A model generated the notes under the pieces. It did not search any database. It saw only the letters and a list, made by a program, of their open reading frames with translations, and was not told the origin of the DNA. Below, piece after piece: positions 1 through 7,316 of a stretch of DNA of 26,857 nucleotides. Source of the stretch: Candidatus Kapaibacterium sp. (GTDB taxonomy: Bacteria > Bacteroidota > Ignavibacteria > Kapaibacteriales > UBA2268); NCBI GenBank assembly GCA_028691175.1, contig JAQUZU010000012.1, forward strand, positions 1-26,857. Direction: 5' to 3'. The stretch's first letter is position 1. Every line of letters begins with the position of its first letter. Position numbers and translations under genes: made by a program.

Positions 1-271
1 TCCAAGCAGCGAAATTGTCGACGTTTTCATTTTGTCGTCAATTATTTTTGTAATGAATTTAATCGGTATAAAATCCTGCAACCCGGATGTTAAATTGCAG
101 AAATACGATTTTATTGCTTACGCTTTGTTTTGCCTGCAGTTAGCATTTATGACATACGATTTTATACTCTCAACCGACATAATACTTTTGCTTTTCAGAG
201 TGATTTTCGTACTTCAGGTAATTCTTTTTGTACTGCTTGGTTTTTTGCGTCGAAATAAGACAAATTCTTAA
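1..271 (+). CDS. C-terminal end of a membrane protein (partial, runs off left edge)
   Basis: The frame is open from the first bases of the window and ends with TAA at 269-271, giving about 89 residues with no convincing start inside the window. This is therefore the 3' end of a longer gene. The residues are strongly hydrophobic, with three likely membrane segments (around the ILSSIIFVMNLIG, YDFIAYALFCLQLAF and IILLLFRVIFVLQVILFVLLGF stretches), and a short basic tail (LRRNKTNS) that would be cytoplasmic by the positive-inside rule. I do not recognise the family. A hairpin with a T-run follows 24 bases after the stop, so this gene is probably not co-transcribed with the tryptophanase gene downstream. 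Confidence 0.6.
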   Translation, partial: PSSEIVDVFILSSIIFVMNLIGIKSCNPDVKLQKYDFIAYALFCLQLAFMTYDFILSTDIILLLFRVIFVLQVILFVLLGFLRRNKTNS

Positions 272-294
272 AAGTAACATATATTTTGTTAAAT

Positions 295-332
295 ACTCAG
301 TTCTGATTTAATTATCGGGGCTGAGTTTTTTT
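295..332 (+). terminator. Intrinsic terminator after the partial membrane protein gene
   Basis: ACTCAG at 295-300 pairs with CTGAGT at 321-326, with a 20-base AT-rich loop, followed by a run of T from 326 to 332. The stem is only 6 bp and the loop is long, so termination may be partial. Confidence 0.5.
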
Positions 333-575
333 ATATTTACATTTTTTTAAAAATAATTTGCAATTAATTCGTCTTTCAAAATCGATGAACAGATGAGCCT
401 GACTCAATTCTGCATTTAGAGAAATGTGTTTTTGTCTTTTTTGAAGAAAACGCAGAGGGTATTTTATGCCTGTTTTAATCTAATTATATTGTAATTATGA
501 AAATATTTCGTAAATTGCATTGCTTAAAGTGATAAGTTAACTATTTTATAAATACAAATTTTAGAAAGTTTAATA
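333..575 (+). promoter_or_regulatory. Gene-free leader of tnaA with a probable promoter at 489-517
   Basis: This is the only gene-free stretch near 300 bases (272-575, including the terminator). It is AT-rich. TTG at 489-491 and TAAATTG at 511-517 are separated by 19 bases, close to the Bacteroidota promoter pattern TTTG-N19-TAnnTTTG with one mismatch in the -7 element. A start of transcription near 524 would give a leader of about 50 bases. The short frames in the stretch (for example an 11-codon frame from 497) contain no Trp codon, so there is no visible TnaC-like leader peptide. I see no recognisable RNA or repeat. Confidence 0.4.
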
Positions 576-1925
576 ATGAAAACACAAATTGAACCATTTA
601 AGATCAAATCGGTTGAACCGATTGCAATGACTACTCGCGAACAACGCGAACAGTACTTGAAAGAAGCATCTTATAATGCATTCGCATTGAGAAGCGACCA
701 CGTAACTATCGACCTTTTGACTGACAGCGGTACTACCGCAATGAGCTCAAAACAATGGGCTGCCCTTATGGATGGCGACGAAGCATACGCTGGTTCGGTT
801 TCTTACTATAAATTCGAAGACGAAGTACGCAAAATTACCGGCTTCAAATATATCATGCCTACTCACCAAGGCAGAGCTGCCGAAAAAGTTCTCTTCACTG
901 CTCTCGGCGTAAAAGATAAATTTATCCCGAACAACACTCACTTTGATACTACTCGCGGAAATATCGAATTCAACAACGGTAACGCAGTCGATTTGTTGAA
1001 CGAAGCCGGCAAACACCCTGAAATGATTGCAGATTTCAAAGGCAACATGGATGTAGAAAAACTTGAAGCTTTCATTAAAGAAAAAGGCGCTGAAAATATT
1101 CCTATAGTTATGGTTACTGTTACCAATAATGGCGGTGGCGGACAGCCGGTTTCCATGCAGAATATTAAAGACGTACGTAAAGTATGCGATAAATACGGTC
1201 TGCCGCTATACCTTGATTGCTGCCGTTTCGCTGAAAACTGCTACTTCATCAAACAACGCGAAAAAGGCTACGAAAACAAAACTGTTCTTGAAATCGCACA
1301 AGAATTATTCTCTTATGCCGATGGCGCAACAATGAGCTGCAAAAAAGACGGTATGAGCAATTCCGGCGGATTCCTCGCTACAAACGACGAAAAAGTAGCT
1401 GAAAAAGCACAAACAGTTCTTATCGTTACTGAAGGCTTCCTGACTTATGGCGGTCTTACTCGTCGCGATCTCGAAGCATTAGCAGTAGGTTTCAGAGAAG
1501 TAATGGACGAAAATTATTTGAGATACAGAATCGGTCAAGTTGAATATCTCGGCAAAAAATTGTCTGACGCAGGTATTCAAATTGTTCAACCTACAGGCGG
1601 ACACGGTGTATTCATCGACGCTCGCGACTTCTTGTCGCACATTCCGTCAACTCAATTCCCTGCTCAAGCTCTTTGTAACGAGATTTACCTCGAAAGCGGT
1701 GTTCGTACAGTAGAAATCGGTTCGTTGATGTTTGGCCCGAATACCATGATGGAACTCGTTCGCTTGGCTATTCCGAGAAGAGTTTATACTCAAAACCACA
1801 TGGATTATGTAGCTGAAGCATGTATCGAAGTATACAAACGCAGAAATTCCGTTAAAGGTTTGAAACTCGTATGGGAAGCACCGATTTTACGCCACTTCAC
1901 TGCAAAATTAGCTCCGATGGACTAA
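576..1925 (+). CDS. tnaA: Tryptophanase (PLP-dependent beta-eliminating lyase)
   Basis: Predicted to cleave L-tryptophan to indole, pyruvate and ammonia, in the cytosol, as a fold-type I PLP enzyme. At 449 residues it has the family length and aligns end to end with tryptophanase and tyrosine phenol-lyase. Visible sites, which happen to match the usual tyrosine phenol-lyase numbering, are Tyr71 in GDEAYAG, Asp214 and Arg217 in DCCRFAEN, and the PLP lysine Lys257 in MSCKKD. At positions that separate the two enzymes it has tryptophanase-like residues: Asp124 (FDTTRG, where tyrosine phenol-lyase has Thr124), Ile381 (EIGS, instead of Arg381) and His440 (LRHFTAKL, instead of Phe). The Cys215-Cys216 pair next to the PLP-binding Asp is unusual. 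It is transcribed alone with its own promoter and terminator, and no tryptophan permease gene is adjacent. There is little Shine-Dalgarno sequence, which is normal for this phylum. Confidence 0.93.
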   Translation: MKTQIEPFKIKSVEPIAMTTREQREQYLKEASYNAFALRSDHVTIDLLTDSGTTAMSSKQWAALMDGDEAYAGSVSYYKFEDEVRKITGFKYIMPTHQGRAAEKVLFTALGVKDKFIPNNTHFDTTRGNIEFNNGNAVDLLNEAGKHPEMIADFKGNMDVEKLEAFIKEKGAENIPIVMVTVTNNGGGGQPVSMQNIKDVRKVCDKYGLPLYLDCCRFAENCYFIKQREKGYENKTVLEIAQELFSYADGATMSCKKDGMSNSGGFLATNDEKVAEKAQTVLIVTEGFLTYGGLTRRDLEALAVGFREVMDENYLRYRIGQVEYLGKKLSDAGIQIVQPTGGHGVFIDARDFLSHIPSTQFPAQALCNEIYLESGVRTVEIGSLMFGPNTMMELVRLAIPRRVYTQNHMDYVAEACIEVYKRRNSVKGLKLVWEAPILRHFTAKLAPMD

Positions 1926-1947
1926 TATTGACGAATAGAAATATCGT

Positions 1948-1972
1948 GGGGACTTCGTGTCCCCTTTTTTTT
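1948..1972 (+). terminator. Strong intrinsic terminator of tnaA
   Basis: GGGGAC at 1948-1953 pairs perfectly with GTCCCC at 1959-1964 around a TTCGT loop and is followed by eight T (1965-1972). It lies 22 bases after the tnaA stop. Confidence 0.9.
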
Positions 1973-1999
1973 ACTCTCTATACTTTTTGAACCATAACA

Positions 2000-3622
2000 A
2001 TGATAAATCATTACTATACACTCGCCGGCGTGGTTCGCAGTCTTAACCGGCTGATTGGATGCAAAATCGTCGAATGCTTCTCGCAAGACAAGGACGAGAT
2101 TATTTTCGCATTCGTCGACGGCAACGACGAATTGCAGCATATCTGCATTAATCTCGGCACAAAAAATTATTGCGTAACTCAGCGCGACCGCTTCCGCAGA
2201 GCACACTTAAACACGCGCGATCTGTTCGGGCAAATCCTCGGAGAGACTCTGCAGAGTGTCTCAATCGAATCGAACAATCGAATTATCACTTTTAAATTTA
2301 TTGCGCTTACCGCTGTAGTCGAATTATTTGGTCCCGGCAAAAATAATTTAATTTTTCTCAACTCAAAAGGAAAAATCTATGCCGCATACACAAATGAATC
2401 CGCGCTTATCGGCGAAAAATACGAATATCCGGCATGCAACATGCTGCCTCCGGACGTGAATAATTTTGCTACGCTCGGGGCTTTGCTTACGAAATCGACA
2501 ATTCTTTTGCCGAAAGTATATGTCGCGGAATTTCTCGCAGATCGCGGGCTGAATTTCGAAACGCCCACCGCCGAAGTTTCCAACTTCGACGACATAATTT
2601 CCGACGCATATCTTTTGCGTCAGGACGCAATTCATTCGCAGAAATATTATCTTTATTCGGATTCTGATGGCGCACTTCTGACGCATATTCCGGTAAATTC
2701 GCTCGGCGAGGCACGAGTTTTCGACGATATAAACAAAGCAATTTCCATACGCTACAGTTTCACTTGCCGGCTTGCCGAACTCGATACACAAAAGAAAGTC
2801 GCGATGAAAAAACTTGCTTTGCTGCATAAGCGCGCCGCCGCTAATCTGCGAATGTGCGAAAATGCAGGCTCGCTTGCTCCGAAAATCTCCGAATATACAC
2901 TATACGCAGATCTCCTGCTTTCGCAGCCACGATCGAAGGAGAAATTCGGCTCGGAAATTTTGCTGAACGACTGGGAGGGCAATCCACTTCGAATTCCGCT
3001 CAAACCGGAGCTTACTTTGCCGGAAAATGCCGCGAAATACTACAAAAAAGCAAAAACAATCAAAACCGATATTGAAGTAAAAAATAAAATGTTGCCGGCT
3101 GCAAGGTTGAAATACGAAAAAGTGGAAGCATTGGTTGTGCGGCTGAATGCAATTGATAATCTGAAAGAATTGAAGCAATTTACAAATGAAAACTTCACCA
3201 ACAAGGGTAAAAACACGATGAAAGAACTCGACGAAAGCGAGGAATCTAAATTCCGTCGCTTTGATTTAGGCGACGGCTACATACTTTTCGTAGGGAAAAG
3301 CGCGTCGAACAACGACGAACTCACGGTTCGCTTTGCAAAACCAAACGATATCTGGATGCATGCACGTGGCTGTTCCGGCTCGCATACGGTAATAAAATCG
3401 CCAAATCCGAAGGAAGCAAAACCGCCAAAACAAATCCTCAAACTCGCCGCAGGAATTACTGCATATTATTCGAAGCAAAAGAACGCGAAATATGTTCCGG
3501 TAGCATACACGCAAAAGAAAAACGTCTTCAAACCGCGCGGAGCGGCTCCCGGTGCCGTGATTATGAATCGTGAAGAAGTCATCATGGCAGAGCCGCACTT
3601 GCCGGAGGGTGCAGAAGAATAA
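2000..3622 (+). CDS. rqcH: NFACT-family protein, RqcH/Rqc2-type ribosome quality control factor
   Basis: Proteins of this family bind split 50S subunits carrying a stalled peptidyl-tRNA and direct C-terminal tailing with alanine. The 540 residues show the family order: an NFACT-N domain (about 1-210, with FGPGKNNLIFLNSKGKI), a coiled-coil and linker region (about 255-400, including the LPENAAKYYKKAK motif), and an NFACT-R domain (about 415-530, with GYILFVGKSASNNDELTVRF, DIWMHARGCSGSHTVIK and PRGAAPGAV). Length is near the usual 550-580. At the site aligned with the Asp-Arg pair known from Bacillus RqcH to be needed for tRNA binding, this protein appears to read Asn93-Arg94 (IESNNRIITF). The gene starts 28 bases after the tnaA terminator and its stop directly abuts the stop of the opposing gene. 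A TACTTTTTG sequence just upstream could be a promoter with a very short leader. Confidence 0.88.
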   Translation: MINHYYTLAGVVRSLNRLIGCKIVECFSQDKDEIIFAFVDGNDELQHICINLGTKNYCVTQRDRFRRAHLNTRDLFGQILGETLQSVSIESNNRIITFKFIALTAVVELFGPGKNNLIFLNSKGKIYAAYTNESALIGEKYEYPACNMLPPDVNNFATLGALLTKSTILLPKVYVAEFLADRGLNFETPTAEVSNFDDIISDAYLLRQDAIHSQKYYLYSDSDGALLTHIPVNSLGEARVFDDINKAISIRYSFTCRLAELDTQKKVAMKKLALLHKRAAANLRMCENAGSLAPKISEYTLYADLLLSQPRSKEKFGSEILLNDWEGNPLRIPLKPELTLPENAAKYYKKAKTIKTDIEVKNKMLPAARLKYEKVEALVVRLNAIDNLKELKQFTNENFTNKGKNTMKELDESEESKFRRFDLGDGYILFVGKSASNNDELTVRFAKPNDIWMHARGCSGSHTVIKSPNPKEAKPPKQILKLAAGITAYYSKQKNAKYVPVAYTQKKNVFKPRGAAPGAVIMNREEVIMAEPHLPEGAEE

Positions 3623-4582
3623 CTAATATTCATACTGCCCGAGTTTTACCCAAGTCAATTTTGTATCGACTGTATCGGTTACAATTCTGCCGTCGTCGAG
3701 TTTGAATTCTACGGTACCGACTGCCGTAATTGTAGTATTATCTACAGTCGAAGCCGGCGAAAGTTCCATTTTGAAAGTACAATCGAGATTTACTTTTTGC
3801 GGTTCTGCAATTTGATCGCGGAAGCCATAGATCACTACCGGATCTTTCGCGAATTTTTCCGCTTTGAATGTCGCTTCAAGAAATTTATATCTGCCGCGTT
3901 CGTCGACAAATTTCACTTCGACAGAATCAAATATTGTTACGCCGGAAATCTGAAATTCAATCGGAGATCTCCAGACCGTATCAACCGGAAGTCTGCCGTA
4001 TGGAAATTCAATTTTCTTCACGTCGGTAACATGATAAAGCCGGTCGTCTGAGAGCGAATTTTTCCACATGCAGTAGTCGGTTTTTTTCATGGTTTTGCCG
4101 GTGGAATCTAAGGAATTAATTTGTTTTTGGCGACCTTCATCAGCAACAATCCCAGCATATTCATAATACGGACTGATTATGTATTCAAATTCTTGCGACA
4201 TCGGAATACTGTATTGTTCAAGATCGTCGTTCCAATTATGTACCATATCGCCATTATTTGTGTCGAACTGTTTCGTAACAGCATCTCGCGTAATCGAATG
4301 GTTAATCGAATCTGTACGAATCATATAGCGCGAAATTCCCTCATTAGGCATATCTTTCAGCATCATTGTAAAATGCAGCGCGGCAGTACGCTCGAACTCA
4401 TATCCCTTCGCGTCCTTTATCCCGCGTTTAACCTGCGACTGCTCGATGCAGGAATATTTGAACGGAGTCACCAAGGGGTAATTTAGAAAAAACTTGTAAG
4501 TAGGTCGATTATCTTCACTTGCACGGCAAATCGAACACATCGCTACGACGCAAACGGCAATTATTTTAAAAATATTTTTCAT
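3623..4582 (-). CDS. Secreted protein of unknown function
   Basis: 319 residues. An N-terminal signal peptide is clear (MKNIFK, a hydrophobic core, then a probable cut near CRAS), so the product should reach the periplasm or outer membrane. The rest is soluble, rich in aromatic and charged residues, and alternates in a way that suggests beta structure; there are no further membrane segments and no motif I recognise. It vaguely resembles the large group of Bacteroidota secreted beta-rich DUF proteins of about 300 residues, but I cannot assign a family. Its ATG overlaps the TGA of the upstream NUDIX gene by four bases (ATGA at 4579-4582), so the two are very likely translated from one message. 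No terminator is visible after its stop because the opposing rqcH coding sequence begins at the next base. Confidence 0.75.
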   Translation of the reverse strand: MKNIFKIIAVCVVAMCSICRASEDNRPTYKFFLNYPLVTPFKYSCIEQSQVKRGIKDAKGYEFERTAALHFTMMLKDMPNEGISRYMIRTDSINHSITRDAVTKQFDTNNGDMVHNWNDDLEQYSIPMSQEFEYIISPYYEYAGIVADEGRQKQINSLDSTGKTMKKTDYCMWKNSLSDDRLYHVTDVKKIEFPYGRLPVDTVWRSPIEFQISGVTIFDSVEVKFVDERGRYKFLEATFKAEKFAKDPVVIYGFRDQIAEPQKVNLDCTFKMELSPASTVDNTTITAVGTVEFKLDDGRIVTDTVDTKLTWVKLGQYEY

Positions 4583-5136
4583 TTATTCAGTTCCTGTTTA
4601 TTAGATATTTTTCTGTTTGTTTGATAACATCCCCAGGCGGCAATTGTCATTCCGTTGCAAACGGTTCCGCAGGCAATCATTTCGTCGATCTGCGCACCAT
4701 GCAGGCGGACAATTTCAAATTCCTCGCTTTCGTCGCATTTCGTCTGCTTTTGCTCTGATACTTCCGCAAAAAAGACATTGCAAATCTCGTTCGTTAGCCC
4801 GACGCAAGGATTAAATTCGCCGATTTTCTGAATCGAAGCCGCCACACAACCTGTTTCTTCGCAAAGTTCGCGTATGGCATTCTCTTTGGGAGAAGTGCCG
4901 GCAATCATTCCGCCACCGGGAAATTCGAGGCTGATTTTTCTGCTTAAATAGCGATATTGACGCACCATGACAAATTCGTCTACGTCAATTGTCGGCACAA
5001 CCAAAACCGAACCGGGCGAATCTACGTAATAATATTTTCCCGTGCGAAAATTCGGCAAAATATAGTCATCTGCGAGATATTTCCAGTACGGATTTTCCGA
5101 GATTAGTTCAGACCGGCAAGTCGAATATTTGTCCAT
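4579..5136 (-). CDS. NUDIX hydrolase, ADP-ribose pyrophosphatase-like
   Basis: Predicted to hydrolyse a nucleoside diphosphate derivative such as ADP-ribose. From the start at 5136 it has 185 residues. The NUDIX box follows LEFPGGGMIAG and contains RELCEETG, with Arg89-Glu90 and Glu93-Glu94 matching the metal-binding core. The first Glu of the consensus GX5E is Thr81 here and the last hydrophobic position is Cys97, so the box is slightly degenerate. The frame extends upstream to an ATG at 5211, but a TTG-N19-TATTTTTG promoter (5166-5195) lies inside that extension, which favours the internal start. It forms a two-gene operon with the secreted protein gene that follows (ATGA overlap) and is divergent from nadK. 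Confidence 0.85.
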   Translation of the reverse strand: MDKYSTCRSELISENPYWKYLADDYILPNFRTGKYYYVDSPGSVLVVPTIDVDEFVMVRQYRYLSRKISLEFPGGGMIAGTSPKENAIRELCEETGCVAASIQKIGEFNPCVGLTNEICNVFFAEVSEQKQTKCDESEEFEIVRLHGAQIDEMIACGTVCNGMTIAAWGCYQTNRKISNKQELNK

Positions 5137-5165
5137 AAATCCATCATTATCAGAAAAATCAAATA

Positions 5166-5195
5166 CAAAAATACAAAAATCCGAGGTTATGACAA
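5166..5195 (-). promoter_or_regulatory. Promoter of the NUDIX operon
   Basis: Reading the minus strand, TTG (5195-5193) is followed by exactly 19 bases and then TATTTTTG (5173-5166), a very good match to the Bacteroidota promoter. The first base transcribed would be near 5159, about 23 bases before the ATG at 5136. Confidence 0.7.
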
Positions 5196-5250
5196 AAATA
5201 TTCCACCCCAAATTCTCCTGAAAAATAAAGACGTGATAATTGCCAAAAAG

Positions 5251-5282
5251 TTTGAATTTTACGAATAATAATGTTATTTTTG
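5251..5282 (+). promoter_or_regulatory. Promoter of nadK
   Basis: TTTG at 5251-5254 and TATTTTTG at 5275-5282 are separated by 20 bases. The leader to the nadK ATG would be about 25 bases. It lies back to back with the NUDIX promoter. Confidence 0.7.
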
Positions 5283-5313
5283 CGTCTTTATACTGATAAT
5301 ACGAGACAGCTGA

Positions 5314-6174
5314 ATGAAAAATATCGGACTATTTGAAAACAACTCTAAACCGATGGCGCATAAATATGCCGAAGCCACCGCAAAAATTATCATAGAAAGC
5401 GGAGGGCAGTGCTGTGCATCGAAGGAATTAGTTTCCACTTTTTCGAGCGAACTCGCTGAAAAAGTAAAACAACTGCCGATTGCAGAATTTGACAAATTTG
5501 CCGATATTGTACTTTCATTCGGTGGCGATGGGACAATTCTCTCTGCCGCTCGTGCATTTATCGGAAAAAATTTACCGATAATGGGCATCAATGTCGGCAA
5601 ATTAGGTTTTCTCGCGGAATTTTCTGCCGACGAAATCGAGGTGTCGATAAACCAACTTTTTAACGGTAACTATCGCTTGGTAGATCGCACTGCCTTCGAA
5701 ACGGAAATCAACGGGCAAAAACATTACGCCCTAAACGATTTCGTTTTTGAAAAAACCGGTTCGTCGCGAATTATTACGGTTTCGGCTTATGCAAACGGTA
5801 GTCTTATCGCACACTACCACGCCGACGGATTGATTGTTGCCACACCGACCGGCTCGACTGCCTATTCACTCTCGTGCAATGGTCCGATTATTGTTCCGAA
5901 CACCGAAGTAATGTGTCTTACGCCGATTTCTCCGCATACAATGACACTTCGCCCGCTGGTTTTGCCGGATACGGTTGAACTGAAAATCGTGGTTAACTCG
6001 CACTCGGGCACTGCGAATTTTTCGGTCGACGGACAGGAAAACTATACCATCGAAAACGGCACCGAAATTAATATTCGGCGTTCGGAAGAGAAAGTCAAAC
6101 TCGTTAAGCCGATGGATAACTCGTACTACGATTTATTGCGCAAGAAATTACTTTGGTCTGCAAGTGCCATATAA
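5314..6174 (+). CDS. nadK: NAD kinase
   Basis: Phosphorylates NAD to NADP using ATP in the cytosol, the only known route to NADP. The 286 residues fit the family length. Diagnostic motifs are present: GGDGT at residues 70-74 with the conserved Asp72, NVGKLGFLAEF, the NDF motif (ALNDFVF), the glycine-rich DGLIVATPTGSTAYSLSCNGPI and the later FSVDGQE. The start is the ATG at 5314; no good ribosome binding site precedes it, which is common in this phylum. It has its own promoter and appears monocistronic; the following rpmB has a separate promoter. Confidence 0.96.
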   Translation: MKNIGLFENNSKPMAHKYAEATAKIIIESGGQCCASKELVSTFSSELAEKVKQLPIAEFDKFADIVLSFGGDGTILSAARAFIGKNLPIMGINVGKLGFLAEFSADEIEVSINQLFNGNYRLVDRTAFETEINGQKHYALNDFVFEKTGSSRIITVSAYANGSLIAHYHADGLIVATPTGSTAYSLSCNGPIIVPNTEVMCLTPISPHTMTLRPLVLPDTVELKIVVNSHSGTANFSVDGQENYTIENGTEINIRRSEEKVKLVKPMDNSYYDLLRKKLLWSASAI

Positions 6175-6206
6175 TTCAATATTTTTGAAAAGAATTTAGA
6201 TTTTTC

Positions 6207-6237
6207 TTGCATATCTCGGTAAAAAGTGGTAATTTTG
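6207..6237 (+). promoter_or_regulatory. Promoter of rpmB
   Basis: TTG at 6207-6209 and TAATTTTG at 6230-6237 are separated by 20 bases. Transcription would begin near 6244, about 46 bases before the rpmB ATG. Confidence 0.65.
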
Positions 6238-6289
6238 TTTTCCGTAATTATACGATAATAAGAAAAATAATATAATATAGAGGTCTAAA

Positions 6290-6520
6290 ATGTCAAAAGT
6301 ATGTGAATTAACAGGCACAACAGTACAATATGGCAACAATGTGTCGCACGCAAACAACAAAACCAGAAGACGTTTCTTACCAAATTTGCAGACTAAAAGA
6401 GTCTGGATTCCGGAAGAAAAAAGATTTGTTACTCTGAAAATTACAACCAAAGCTCTGAAAACATTAGACAAAAAAGGTTATTTAGCTATGACTAAAGAAC
6501 TTGGTATCCCGGCAAAATAA
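6290..6520 (+). CDS. rpmB: 50S ribosomal protein L28
   Basis: A 76-residue basic protein of the large ribosomal subunit. It carries the L28 signature at its N-terminus (KVCELTG, then [19 protein letters not shown]) and the later [17 protein letters not shown] region. Only one Cys of the possible zinc ligands is present (Cys5), so this is the zinc-free form. In many Bacteroidota rpmB is followed immediately by rpmG (L33) and a small DUF4295 gene. Here a long hairpin follows directly, and the next gene is an unrelated barrel protein, so rpmB appears monocistronic. Confidence 0.97.
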   Translation: MSKVCELTGTTVQYGNNVSHANNKTRRRFLPNLQTKRVWIPEEKRFVTLKITTKALKTLDKKGYLAMTKELGIPAK

Positions 6521-6537
6521 ACTTTTACAATTTTCTT

Positions 6538-6574
6538 ATAAATACCCAAGACGAAATTCGTGTTGGGTATTTAT
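6538..6574 (+). terminator. Long perfect hairpin after rpmB, probable terminator
   Basis: A 12-base arm (6538-6549) pairs perfectly with 6563-6574, and ACGA/TCGT inside the loop can extend the stack after one G-G mismatch. It begins 17 bases after the rpmB stop. The T-run after the stem is weak (TTTATGTTT), so termination could be incomplete or the hairpin could protect the rpmB transcript end. Confidence 0.6.
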
Positions 6575-6638
6575 GTTTACACATTCAGGCACAATTTTTG
6601 CTAACATTTTCTTGTGTAATATTAATGCAGAAAGCAAC

Positions 6639-7316
6639 ATGAAAAAATATATTATTGGTATGATAGCATTGCTGTGTTTCGAAATCGCCGGCGCACAGGA
6701 ATATCGCAGTTTCTGTGCAGGTCCGTATCTCGGATTTAAAGCCGGACTAAACGGCGGCAACGTCATGGACGGTCGAAAAAATGCGATGAACATCGCACGC
6801 GTGCCGGAGTTCGGAGTAAATTCTCTCCTGATATTGAGCAACGAATACGACCTCGGAGCATGCTTCGGCTTGGGCTATGCCGATTACAGTTATAAAATCA
6901 AAGGATATGCTGTCGGACGAGAATATAAATGCAATTATAGCTATTTAAACTTGACGACGGAGTTATATTTTCAAGGTATAACGATGGGTTTTGCATTCGG
7001 ATATCCGCTTGCGGCAGATTTTGGTTCGGAAATCGATGCCGACAAACTCGGTTTTATGAGCGAATTCAAAATAGGATATATCTACCCGGTTATGCTTGAT
7101 TTAGAAGAAGGAGCAAGCCTAAATCTGTATATCAACGCCGGCTACATGCTGACCGGAATTTTCAAGGATTATGCAAACGACGACCCGCTATTGCCGTTTG
7201 TACCGGCGGTACCGCCGCAGACAAGTTCATCGAAATACAATCCCAGAGTCGTCAGCATCACAATCGGAATGTCTTACTGGTTCGGGATACATCAGGTTTC
7301 GGAGCCGGCAGAGTAA
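6639..7316 (+). CDS. Outer-membrane beta-barrel protein
   Basis: 225 residues starting at the ATG that opens a typical signal peptide (MKKYIIGMIALLCF then IAGAQ, with cleavage probably after the Gln). The frame is open further upstream, but it runs through the rpmB end and hairpin. The mature part starts with a GxKAGxN pattern seen in small porin-like barrels and has alternating aromatic and polar residues (YLNLTTELYF, FGYADYSYKIKGY-like strands). It ends with a probable last strand NPRVVSITIGMSYWFG, though nine more residues follow. Role unknown beyond being an envelope barrel. Its last 59 bases also encode, on the other strand, the C-terminus of the YihY-type protein. Confidence 0.78.
   Translation: MKKYIIGMIALLCFEIAGAQEYRSFCAGPYLGFKAGLNGGNVMDGRKNAMNIARVPEFGVNSLLILSNEYDLGACFGLGYADYSYKIKGYAVGREYKCNYSYLNLTTELYFQGITMGFAFGYPLAADFGSEIDADKLGFMSEFKIGYIYPVMLDLEEGASLNLYINAGYMLTGIFKDYANDDPLLPFVPAVPPQTSSSKYNPRVVSITIGMSYWFGIHQVSEPAE

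Noticed and set aside
333..575. A TnaC-like leader peptide for tryptophanase control
   Set aside because: The short frames (for example 384, 497) contain no Trp codon and no Pro stop pattern.
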